From positions 1-6,638 of the forward strand of contig CAJBPJ010000095.1 of the NCBI GenBank assembly GCA_903957465.1: a stretch of 6,638 bases of DNA, given 5' to 3'. The position numbers were made by a program, and so were the translations under genes. The DNA is from an uncultured Opitutia bacterium. GTDB taxonomy: Bacteria; Verrucomicrobiota; Verrucomicrobiia; Opitutales; UBA953. The notes under the pieces were generated by a model. The model made no database searches. It saw only the letters and a list, made by a program, of their open reading frames with translations, and was not told the origin of the DNA. Shown here in pieces: positions 1 through 5,935 of this stretch; the stretch's first letter is position 1; each line of letters starts with the position of its first letter.

Positions 1-1002
1 GTTGCCGTCGATGTGCCCAGTGGAGTTAGCGATCACCATCACTCTCCCTGCTTTCGTGCGGACCTGACCGTATCGCTTGGTTGTTTAAAAGCCCCCCTGT
101 TACTACCTGCCGTCGTCAAAAACGCCGGACGCATTCGTGTCGTCGATATTGAGATCCCCCTGAAAGCCGAAGACCAACGTTGCGCTACACGCAATGTTTT
201 AGGGCAGCTAACATCGCCCCGCGATGCACGCACAGAAAAACGCGAACAAGGACGCTTATTGATTGTGGGCGGCTCACGCACAATGCCAGGCGCGGTTATC
301 ATGAATACCGAAGCTGCTTTGCGCTCGGGTGCTGGGCTTGTCACTGTCGTCGTTCCATCTGTCATTCATGCGCGGGCCGCCTTGATGTTGCCTGAGGCAA
401 TGTGGGTTCCGCTCAAGCCCGGCCAAAACAAACTGCCTGCTGACATTGGCGCACTCGCTGGGCGAGCTGACGCAGTATTAGTTGGGAGTGGTCTCGGCAC
501 GAAAGGGATTCCCCTCGCGAGCTCAACGGCTCGCGCCATTCGCGGTATCGCCATCCTTGATGCCGATGCGCTGAACCCGAAGGTCATCCGCGATACCCAT
601 CGTGCGACCCAGCGCGTCTTGCTTCCACACGCAGGTGAATTTCTTCGCATAACAGGTAAACGTGCCACCCCCGCAGCCGCACACCTCGCAGCAAAAAAAC
701 TCCGGGCAATCATTGTACTCAAAGGCCCACTCACAGTTGTCACTGACGGTGATAGTCTGACCTATATTCCTTTTGGAGGCCCTGTCCTCGCACGCGGCGG
801 GTCCGGCGATTTACTCGCGGGGATCGTCGCCTCCGTTGTCGCCCGACGAAAGATACTTAAAATGACCCCACTCCAGGCAACCATCGCTGCTGTCACTTGG
901 CATGCATTGGCAGCCGACTGGCTTACACAACATAAAGGCGAAACTGCAGTCAGAACTACCCAGTTGCTGGATGGGCTTTCGCCGACCTTGCGCAGAGCCT
1001 AA
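1..1002 (+). CDS. nnr: Bifunctional NAD(P)H-hydrate epimerase / ADP-dependent (S)-NAD(P)H-hydrate dehydratase, 5'-truncated by window edge
   Basis: This cytoplasmic metabolite-repair enzyme converts damaged hydrated NADH/NADPH back to the normal cofactor. The gene enters the window in frame 1 and is open from the first base, so the start lies upstream; 333 codons are visible. The first residues (AVDVPSG) are the end of the YjeF-N epimerase domain, followed by RADLTVSLG at about residues 19-27. From about residue 84 comes the ribokinase-like dehydratase domain: GRLLIVGGS (84-92), AILDADALN (184-192), LLPHAGEF (207-214), LKGP (240-243) and the nucleotide-binding GGSGDLLAG (266-274), whose Asp270 is the expected catalytic base. 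The C-terminal GETAVRTTQLLDGL is also typical. The stretch between PSG and RADLT is shorter than I would expect for the family. dprA follows after 21 nt on the same strand, suggesting co-transcription. The family call is secure; the state of the epimerase domain cannot be judged from this fragment. Confidence 0.95.
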   Translation, partial: VAVDVPSGVSDHHHSPCFRADLTVSLGCLKAPLLLPAVVKNAGRIRVVDIEIPLKAEDQRCATRNVLGQLTSPRDARTEKREQGRLLIVGGSRTMPGAVIMNTEAALRSGAGLVTVVVPSVIHARAALMLPEAMWVPLKPGQNKLPADIGALAGRADAVLVGSGLGTKGIPLASSTARAIRGIAILDADALNPKVIRDTHRATQRVLLPHAGEFLRITGKRATPAAAHLAAKKLRAIIVLKGPLTVVTDGDSLTYIPFGGPVLARGGSGDLLAGIVASVVARRKILKMTPLQATIAAVTWHALAADWLTQHKGETAVRTTQLLDGLSPTLRRA

Positions 1003-1023
1003 GCAAAAGGGTCAAGTGGATGA

Positions 1024-2112
1024 GTGTACCCTATACCTGAAGACGAAGCTGCGCTGCGTATCCTGCTCAATGGCTTAACCGGGATTGGCCCTGTCACTGT
1101 TCGCCGATTGCACGATGCCTTCGCGGGCAATCTTCAGGCAGCAATGAGTGCCTCGGTTTCAGAATTAATGAAAGTTAAAGGTATTGGCCCAACGGTAGCC
1201 GAAGTTTTACGTCGAAGAGATTTTGATGTCAGCGCAGAGCAAAAATGGGCTGCAGATCTACAGCTACGTATTCTCACTGGCATCGATGACGCTTGGCCGG
1301 AAGCCCTCGCCCCAATGTGGGACCCGCCACTTGCGCTGTATGCAGAAGGCAACGCGTTGCCGCCAGAGCGCTCGATTGCCATCGTCGGCTCACGACGGTG
1401 TACGCCTTATGGCCTCAGTTTTGCGCGGAGGCTTTCCGCAGAACTCGCCCGTCGTGATTGGTGGATTATCAGCGGCCTTGCACAAGGCATCGACCAAGCA
1501 GCCCACGAAGGTGCTCTAGAGGGTGGCGGCTGGACAGCGGCTGTACTCGGACATGGATTAGACCGGACACATCCGCCGGATGCCTGGAAATTACGTCGTA
1601 GAATTTCCGAGCGAGGGTGTATCCTTTCCGAATTCCCTTTAGGACGTCCACCCGATCGACAAAGCTTTCCGCAACGCAATCGCTTGGTGGCTGCACTCAG
1701 TCGTTGCGTCATCGTCATCGAAACAGATTTAGCGGGTGGCAGTCTCATCACGGCCCGTTTTGCACTTGAGCTCGGACGTCCGGTTTGCGTCTTGCCTGGC
1801 CGAGTGGATAGTCCAGCGAGCCGAGGGTGTCATGCGCTCATACGTGATGGCGCGACACTCATCACGAGTGCTGATGAAATTCTCGAAGAACTCGGTGAAT
1901 TCAAAAAGGTCTCACGACCGGCAGAGGCTAAAACCGGTGACATCCATGCACACCCATGGCTTCAATATTTTGTCGGCGGTGAGGCCCACGATGCTGACTC
2001 CCTAGCGATTGCTGCCTCCGCGTCCCCAGATGCGGCAGCCGGGGCACTGACATTGCTTGAAATTGAAGGAAGGCTCATTCGGCGGCTCGATGGACGTCAC
2101 GAACTCATTTAG
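1024..2112 (+). CDS. dprA: DNA processing protein DprA (Smf family)
   Basis: DprA binds incoming single-stranded DNA and loads RecA onto it during natural transformation; it is a cytoplasmic protein found widely even in species not known to be competent. The 362-residue product has the full long-form layout: helix-hairpin-helix motifs at about 10-62 (LTGIGPVTVRRL, VKGIGPTVAEVL), the Rossmann-like core at about 85-290 and a winged-helix DprA-WH domain at about 306-362. Core motifs are IVGSRRCTPYG (120-130), SGLAQGIDQAAHEGAL (150-165), SEFPLG (202-207), FPQRNRLVAALS (215-226), GGSLITARFALELGRPV (238-254) and LPGR (257-260). The usual SGSLIT is GGSLIT here. The start is GTG at 1024, because an in-frame TGA lies immediately upstream; AAAAGGG at 1005-1011 is only a weak, distant ribosome-binding candidate. 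It lies 21 nt after nnr. No competence pilus or uptake gene is in view. Confidence 0.96.
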   Translation: MYPIPEDEAALRILLNGLTGIGPVTVRRLHDAFAGNLQAAMSASVSELMKVKGIGPTVAEVLRRRDFDVSAEQKWAADLQLRILTGIDDAWPEALAPMWDPPLALYAEGNALPPERSIAIVGSRRCTPYGLSFARRLSAELARRDWWIISGLAQGIDQAAHEGALEGGGWTAAVLGHGLDRTHPPDAWKLRRRISERGCILSEFPLGRPPDRQSFPQRNRLVAALSRCVIVIETDLAGGSLITARFALELGRPVCVLPGRVDSPASRGCHALIRDGATLITSADEILEELGEFKKVSRPAEAKTGDIHAHPWLQYFVGGEAHDADSLAIAASASPDAAAGALTLLEIEGRLIRRLDGRHELI

Positions 2113-2120
2113 CCATATTT

Positions 2121-2212
2121 TTGCTTATATCTCTGCTAAACAATAGTTTATGAAATTATGAAGATTAATCTTCGGACGGAAATTGCTTATTTTTATACAA
2201 AACCTTAGTTAA
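2121..2212 (+). repeat. Pair of imperfect 30-bp direct repeats upstream of the response regulator gene
   Basis: Two copies of the pattern TTGCTTAT-N15-TAGTTwA lie at 2121-2150 and 2183-2212, offset by 62 bp. The left block is identical (8/8), the right block matches 6/7, and the spacer about 8/15. Both copies have a TTG hexamer 17 nt before a TAGTTw hexamer, which resembles the spacing of a weak sigma-70 promoter, so they could be tandem promoters or two operator sites on the same helix face (62 bp is close to six turns). In AT-rich DNA part of this match could be chance. Confidence 0.4.
2160..2173. promoter_or_regulatory. Perfect 14-bp palindrome, candidate operator or enhancer site
   Basis: GAAGATTAATCTTC is its own reverse complement. 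It lies in the non-coding stretch between dprA and the response regulator, and its centre (2166.5) is exactly midway between the two flanking direct repeats. It is about 80 bp upstream of the start expected from the sigma-54-like element, a usual distance for an enhancer site of an NtrC-family activator. It has no loop and no T-run, so it does not look like a terminator. Its function is inferred. Confidence 0.4.
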
Positions 2213-2220
2213 AGGCGTAA

Positions 2221-2236
2221 CGGCACTGCTTGTGCT
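2221..2236 (+). promoter_or_regulatory. Candidate sigma-54 (-24/-12) promoter
   Basis: CGGCACT-N4-GTGCT matches 9 of 12 defined positions of the consensus TGGCACG-N4-TTGCW, including the near-invariant GG (2222-2223) and GC (2234-2235) at the required 10-nt separation. Transcription would start near 2247, practically at the ATG (2248) of the downstream gene, so the mRNA would be leaderless or translation would begin at a different codon. That tight fit is the main argument against it; the downstream gene being a sigma-54 activator is the argument for it. Confidence 0.4.
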
Positions 2237-2247
2237 TAATAACAATC

Positions 2248-3723
2248 ATGGACAACCCAACTGCACCGACCGGCGCTAAAATTCTAATTATCGATGACGA
2301 TAAAGATCTGCGCTATTCGCTACGGCGAGCACTTGCCGGCAAAGGCTGGTTGGTAACAGAAGCAGAGAGCGGAGAAGCGGGCGTGGCTGTAGCAAAAACA
2401 GACCTACCGAATGTCATCCTACTTGATAACCGCATGGGCGGAATGACGGGGATCGAAACGCTGCAACTCCTGCGCGGGGCAACCCCGAACACGATGGTCA
2501 TTCTCATGACTGCGTTCGGGACGACGCAAACGGCCATCGAGGCCATGAAATTCGGAGCCTACGACTATGTGATGAAGCCCTTTGACCAGGCAAAGCTGCT
2601 GGGTCTCGTCGAAAAAGCCCTTCAAGCACAGCGCGACTTAGCCAATGTTGGTGCATCGCTACGTCCAAAAATTAATCCCGCAGATTATCAAGAAGGCATT
2701 GTGGGTAACTCGGAGCCGATGCAGTCGGTACTCAAAGCAATCGGACAAGTGGCTGCCTCCGAGGCAACTGTCCTTGTCACGGGCGAGTCTGGTACGGGCA
2801 AAGAATTAGTCGCTCGCTGTATTCACCGTCACTCTCTCCGTTCGAAAGGCCCCTTTGTGGCCGTTAACTGTGCGGCTATTCCTGAAAATCTCATCGAGTC
2901 AGAACTTTTTGGACACGAGAAAGGTGCCTTCACCGGCGCAACTGGACAAAAATTAGGAAAATTTGAGCTCTGCGACAAGGGCACCATTTTCCTCGATGAA
3001 ATCGGCGACATGTCGCTTCCCACGCAGACGAAAGTATTGCGAGCGATTCAAGAGGGAGAAATTCAACGCGTTGGTGGCACGGAAACTATTAAAATCAGCG
3101 TCCGCCTCTTAGCAGCTACCAATAAAGATTTAGAATCGATGGTTGCCGAACGTCTTTTCCGTGAAGACCTCTTTTATCGCTTAAATGTGTTTCGGATTCG
3201 CTTGCCAGCTTTACGCGAACGCCGCGAAGACATTCCCTTACTTGTCGATTACATGCTCCAACGCGTGACGGCTGGACGCAAGTTGCGCGCCCGTCGATTA
3301 TCTTCGGAAGCTCTTGATCTGCTGATACGGCACGATTGGCCCGGCAATGTCCGTGAACTCGAAAACGTTATTCATCGTGCAGGCGTCCTCGCCAAAGGTG
3401 AGGCTATCCTCGCCAAAGACTTACCCGCCGAACTTCTTGAGCCACGTCGTACGGCCTCAACTAAGGGCGCAAAGAACAGTTCTGATTCGACAGCTACCGA
3501 GCCCGAATCCGCAGAAGTCAATCTGACGTCACTCTACGACGCGCTTTACCAAAAAGTCCGCACCACCGAGGCACAGAATATTCTGTCGATTATCGAAAGG
3601 GAAATGATCCTGCGTGCACTTACAGAAACACGTGAAAATCATCTCCGGTCATCGGTTATTCTGGGCATGAATCGCTCGACGTTGAAAAAACGACTCGCGG
3701 AAATGAACTATCGCTCGTCTTGA
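2248..3723 (+). CDS. Sigma-54-dependent response regulator, NtrC/AtoC family
   Basis: This two-component transcription activator should be phosphorylated by a sensor kinase and then use ATP hydrolysis to open sigma-54 promoters. The receiver domain (about 10-125) has acidic residues D16-D18, phospho-acceptor Asp60, Thr88, Tyr107 and Lys110; the usual Pro after the acceptor (DxxMP) is Gly here (DNRMGG). The AAA+ domain (about 150-385) has Walker A GESGTGKE (179-186), the sigma-54-contacting GAFTGA loop (226-231), Walker B GTIFLDE (245-251), sensor I LLAATNKDL, the Arg-finger segment FREDLFYRLNVF and sensor II WPGNVRELENVIHRA. A Ser/Thr-rich linker leads to a Fis-type helix-turn-helix at the C-terminus (about 460-488, LGMNRSTLKKRLAEM). 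Length (491 aa) is normal. ATG 2248 is chosen because it gives the standard short lead into KILIIDDD; a TTG at 2230 would add six residues. No Shine-Dalgarno is visible. No kinase gene is in the window, so the signal and regulon are unknown. Confidence 0.95.
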   Translation: MDNPTAPTGAKILIIDDDKDLRYSLRRALAGKGWLVTEAESGEAGVAVAKTDLPNVILLDNRMGGMTGIETLQLLRGATPNTMVILMTAFGTTQTAIEAMKFGAYDYVMKPFDQAKLLGLVEKALQAQRDLANVGASLRPKINPADYQEGIVGNSEPMQSVLKAIGQVAASEATVLVTGESGTGKELVARCIHRHSLRSKGPFVAVNCAAIPENLIESELFGHEKGAFTGATGQKLGKFELCDKGTIFLDEIGDMSLPTQTKVLRAIQEGEIQRVGGTETIKISVRLLAATNKDLESMVAERLFREDLFYRLNVFRIRLPALRERREDIPLLVDYMLQRVTAGRKLRARRLSSEALDLLIRHDWPGNVRELENVIHRAGVLAKGEAILAKDLPAELLEPRRTASTKGAKNSSDSTATEPESAEVNLTSLYDALYQKVRTTEAQNILSIIEREMILRALTETRENHLRSSVILGMNRSTLKKRLAEMNYRSS

Positions 3724-3753
3724 CCTAGACGGACCATTCCCAAAGAATAGTTC

Positions 3754-4401
3754 ATGCGCTTAACATTCAGTGCGTTTTTCGCCACCTGCTTTATCGCAAC
3801 GGGCTGTTGCATCTTTAAAAGTGGTGCCGAGTACGAACGAGAGTTTCTTTTTGACGGCAAGTCTCTCGCAGGATGGAAAGCGTCCGAAGAGGGCGCTAGT
3901 GCCTTCACGGTCGCCGATGGCGAAATACAAATCCGCGGTGGTCGCGGTCACCTCTATTATGTCGGCCCAGACGGCGGGGCTGAATTTAAGAACTTTGAGT
4001 TGAATGCAAAGGTTCGCACCCACGCCAAAGCAAATTCAGGTATTTATTTCCACACACGCTACCAGCCCAGCGGTTGGCCTTCGGCTGGGTATGAGGCACA
4101 GGTGAATGCGACGCATGCAGATGCCCGAAAAACTGGCGGGCTTTACGGGGTCAAAGACGTGATGGATCGCCCTGCAGCTCCTGATGATACTTGGTTTGAG
4201 TACCGCATCCGCGTCCAAGGGAAACATGTCCAAGTCTGGATTGATGGAAAACAGACGGTCGACTTTACGGAACCTGCTGGCTGGAAGCCGCCTGCGGGGA
4301 TGGATGGCCGTCGCATCGGTTTAGGCACTTTTGCACTGCAAGCTCACGACCCAGGATGTCGAGTAGAGTACAAAGATATTTGGGTGATTCGCCTGCCCTA
4401 A
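3754..4401 (+). CDS. DUF1080 / 3-keto-disaccharide hydrolase-type lipoprotein
   Basis: The product (215 aa) begins with a basic residue and a hydrophobic signal segment (residues 2-17) ending in ATG-C, a plausible although non-ideal lipobox with Cys18 as lipidation site (Cys19 is adjacent), so it is probably anchored in the envelope. The mature part is a single concanavalin-like jelly-roll domain of the DUF1080 type (PF06439) at about 30-214, recognisable by LFDGKSLAGW (32-41), NSGIYFHTRY (94-103), GYEAQV (112-117), GLYGV (129-133), FALQAHDPG (193-201) and YKDIWV (206-211). Family members are abundant in Verrucomicrobiota, Planctomycetota and Bacteroidota, and some hydrolyse 3-keto-glycosides; the substrate here cannot be read. 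ATG 3754 is 30 nt past the response regulator stop, without a Shine-Dalgarno or obvious promoter, so read-through from that gene is possible. Its stop faces the next gene tail-to-tail. Confidence 0.9.
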   Translation: MRLTFSAFFATCFIATGCCIFKSGAEYEREFLFDGKSLAGWKASEEGASAFTVADGEIQIRGGRGHLYYVGPDGGAEFKNFELNAKVRTHAKANSGIYFHTRYQPSGWPSAGYEAQVNATHADARKTGGLYGVKDVMDRPAAPDDTWFEYRIRVQGKHVQVWIDGKQTVDFTEPAGWKPPAGMDGRRIGLGTFALQAHDPGCRVEYKDIWVIRLP

Positions 4402-4403
4402 AT

Positions 4404-5276
4404 TTAGCCAGCAAGGATTCGGTCGCAGGAGGAAATGAGCTGTGCGCGGATCGGCGCTGCCAGGGCAGCTAGTCGGCGTTGTTCAACTTCGTATTCCGCA
4501 CGTCCATCGGCGGTCTCAATACAAATAGGTTTAAAATCTAAGGCTGAAAAGTCGTACGGACTTGCACGCATGTCGACTCTCCGCGCCTCCATGGCTAAAT
4601 CAAAAGCATCCGCAGCCAGCTCAGAGGGGATCAGTTGTCGCAGCTTCATTGCCCACTTATAGAGGTCCATCGTCACGTGGATGCAGCCAGGTTGCTCATT
4701 CAGGATACGGCTATCCAAGTCTGGCTGAAGTCGATTAAGCGGACGCGCATCAGCCGTGAAGAAACGGAATGCGTCAAAGTGCGTGCAGCGCACCGGCATA
4801 GACTCTACCACCGCATCTGTCGCCGCAGGAGGAAGCCGGAGCGGCCAACTCGCATGACGACGTGCTTCTGTGGAGCGATAAACCATCGCCCACTCATGTA
4901 AACCGAAACATCCATGGTGCGCAGGACGCCCAGCTACCGCGACGCAGAGATTGCGTATAAATTGGGCAAGCTTGAGTGCTGTCGCATCTCTCTCTTTTTC
5001 GCTCACGCACAGCCCCGCTGCACCGAGTTGCCACCACGCTTCACCTGCGGGTGCCGATTCAGCCTCGAGTTGAACTCCCCAGCCGGGCGACCAGCGCCGC
5101 AAAGCACCCATGCGAAACGGATAATAGGTGAAAAGAAAATCTTCGACCGGGTGCGCCTGCCCCGCTGCTGCCCGCAAGCGACGTGCTTCCGTGAGACCAT
5201 CCACGCGGGCATGGTGTTTGGCGCGGCGCGAAAGCCACGATGCTTGAGCTAAAGTATTTTCAGCAATCGTCGACAT
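4404..5276 (-). CDS. Conserved protein of unknown function (family often labelled '3-methyladenine DNA glycosylase')
   Basis: The product is a soluble protein of 290 residues with no signal peptide or membrane segment. I recognise the pattern of a family common in actinobacteria and some Verrucomicrobiota that is often annotated as 3-methyladenine DNA glycosylase; I know of no experiment behind that label and see none of the usual AlkA/Tag helix-hairpin-helix or Mpg signatures. Highly conserved-looking blocks are HPVEDFLFTYYPFR (42-55), GCFGLHEWAMVYR (122-134), ESMPVRCTHFDAFRFFT (158-174), EQPGCIHVTMDLYKWA (194-209) and DMRASPYD (235-242). The recurring His, Asp and Glu residues suggest an enzyme, possibly metal-dependent, but this is inference. 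The ATG at 5276 is chosen because it overlaps the stop of the upstream gene by one base (TGATG) and the homology-like region begins just after it; the frame is open 77 codons further upstream, but that part reads as a shadow of the hexapeptide gene. Confidence 0.8.
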   Translation of the reverse strand: MSTIAENTLAQASWLSRRAKHHARVDGLTEARRLRAAAGQAHPVEDFLFTYYPFRMGALRRWSPGWGVQLEAESAPAGEAWWQLGAAGLCVSEKERDATALKLAQFIRNLCVAVAGRPAHHGCFGLHEWAMVYRSTEARRHASWPLRLPPAATDAVVESMPVRCTHFDAFRFFTADARPLNRLQPDLDSRILNEQPGCIHVTMDLYKWAMKLRQLIPSELAADAFDLAMEARRVDMRASPYDFSALDFKPICIETADGRAEYEVEQRRLAALAAPIRAQLISSCDRILAG

Positions 5277-5839
5277 CAGTGCCAGCGCGAGTGATGGCTC
5301 GCTACAATCACATATTTCTCTGCCCAGCTCGGAAGTTCTGCTTGTTCCTCTGCCGTCAAACTTCGCACAACTTTTGCAGGCGCGCCCAAGACGAGTGATC
5401 CAGGTGGAACCTTTGTGCCCTTCGTGACCAAGGCGCCCGCACCGATAATCGAACGTGCACCAATTACACACCCGTCGAGCAAGGTAGCGTGCATCCCGAT
5501 TAAACACCCATCACCGATTTCGCAGGCATGGATCATGGCTAAGTGCCCCACGGTGACATATGCGCCAATCTTCACAGGGAGACCGTCCGCCACATGAACG
5601 ACGGCGCCGTCTTGGATATTCGTACCCTCACCGACCTCAATAGGCTCAATGTCAGCTCGAAGGACAGCGCAGGGCCAAACGCTTGATTTTGCGGCCAAGG
5701 TGGCCGCCCCCTCTACAACCGCCCGGGGGTGAACAAAGGCCGAAGAGGCAATATTAGGCCCCATGCTTAAATTACGGTCTAAGCGGGCCCTTAGGTCGTC
5801 AGAAGGAGGGAATGGGGGTTGGAAAGGGTTCACTCGCAT
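5276..5839 (-). CDS. Gamma-carbonic-anhydrase-like hexapeptide-repeat protein (YrdA/PaaY/CaiE group)
   Basis: The 187-residue protein is built mainly of left-handed beta-helix hexapeptide repeats (about 33-155) followed by a C-terminal helix (LTAEEQAELPSWAEKYVIVA). Family proteins form trimers with a metal site between subunits. The three expected metal-binding histidines are present at H82 (VVHVAD), H99 (TVGHLA) and H104 (MIHAC), together with R61, D63, Q76 and D77 of the LRADIEPIEVG / TNIQDGAVVH region. The proton-shuttle loop of the archaeal Cam enzyme is not evident, so carbonic anhydrase activity is uncertain and another acyl- or thioester-related role is possible. The ATG at 5839 retains the segment DDLRARLDRNLS that I associate with verrucomicrobial relatives; a shorter start is ATG 5764 (162 aa). 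The open frame runs up to 5983, but a start there would invade rplU. It is divergent from rplU, and translationally coupled to the gene downstream. Confidence 0.88.
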   Translation of the reverse strand: MRVNPFQPPFPPSDDLRARLDRNLSMGPNIASSAFVHPRAVVEGAATLAAKSSVWPCAVLRADIEPIEVGEGTNIQDGAVVHVADGLPVKIGAYVTVGHLAMIHACEIGDGCLIGMHATLLDGCVIGARSIIGAGALVTKGTKVPPGSLVLGAPAKVVRSLTAEEQAELPSWAEKYVIVASHHSRWH

Positions 5840-5916
5840 AGGGTGCGGGGTCTTGGCCCGGGGGAAAAGGCCAAAACCATGAGAAAATCCCTTGCCAAGT
5901 ACCCCGTGAACCCTTT
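5823..5916 (+). promoter_or_regulatory. Structured rplU upstream element, candidate L21 leader
   Basis: A perfect 11-bp inverted repeat, AAAGGGTTCAC (5823-5833) and GTGAACCCTTT (5906-5916), ends 19 nt before the rplU start codon. It encloses a hairpin pairing GGTCTTGGCC (5849-5858) with GGCCAAAACC (5869-5878), nine pairs with one A-C mismatch. The segment CTTGGC (5852-5857) can instead pair perfectly with GCCAAG (5894-5899), so two inner folds exclude each other. Autogenous leaders in front of rplU are known in other phyla; whether this is one is inference. The left arm overlaps the first codons of the divergent hexapeptide gene. No convincing -35/-10 pair was found on either strand nearby. 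Confidence 0.4.
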
Positions 5917-5935
5917 GCTCGACCTTCCGACTGCC

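Noticed and set aside
1020..1040. Six-codon ORF (ATG 1020 to TGA) overlapping the dprA start
   Set aside because: Too short and without a ribosome-binding site; probably chance.
2194..2199. TATACA as a -10 box for the response regulator
   Set aside because: The best hexamer 17 nt upstream (TTCGGA) matches -35 at only three of six positions; not enough to call a promoter.
4435..5252. Several + strand ORFs of 75-112 codons opposite the - strand operon
   Set aside because: They are antisense shadows of strongly supported genes, rich in Cys, Arg and Ser, with no recognisable motif.
5277..5507. 77-codon upstream extension of the unknown-function gene
   Set aside because: The extension lies entirely inside the hexapeptide gene in another frame, is Cys/Arg-rich and unlike the family; the TGATG overlap gives a clear start at 5276.
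5803..5841. AAGGAGG followed by ATG and a nine-codon + strand ORF (ATG 5812, TAG 5839-5841) upstream of rplU, a possible leader peptide
   Set aside because: Only two bases separate the Shine-Dalgarno-like run from the ATG, too close to work, and the purine run is explained by the proline-rich codons of the hexapeptide gene on the other strand.
5819..5935. 39-codon N-terminal extension of rplU
   Set aside because: L21 proteins begin at the MKAT position; the extension is the structured leader read in frame.
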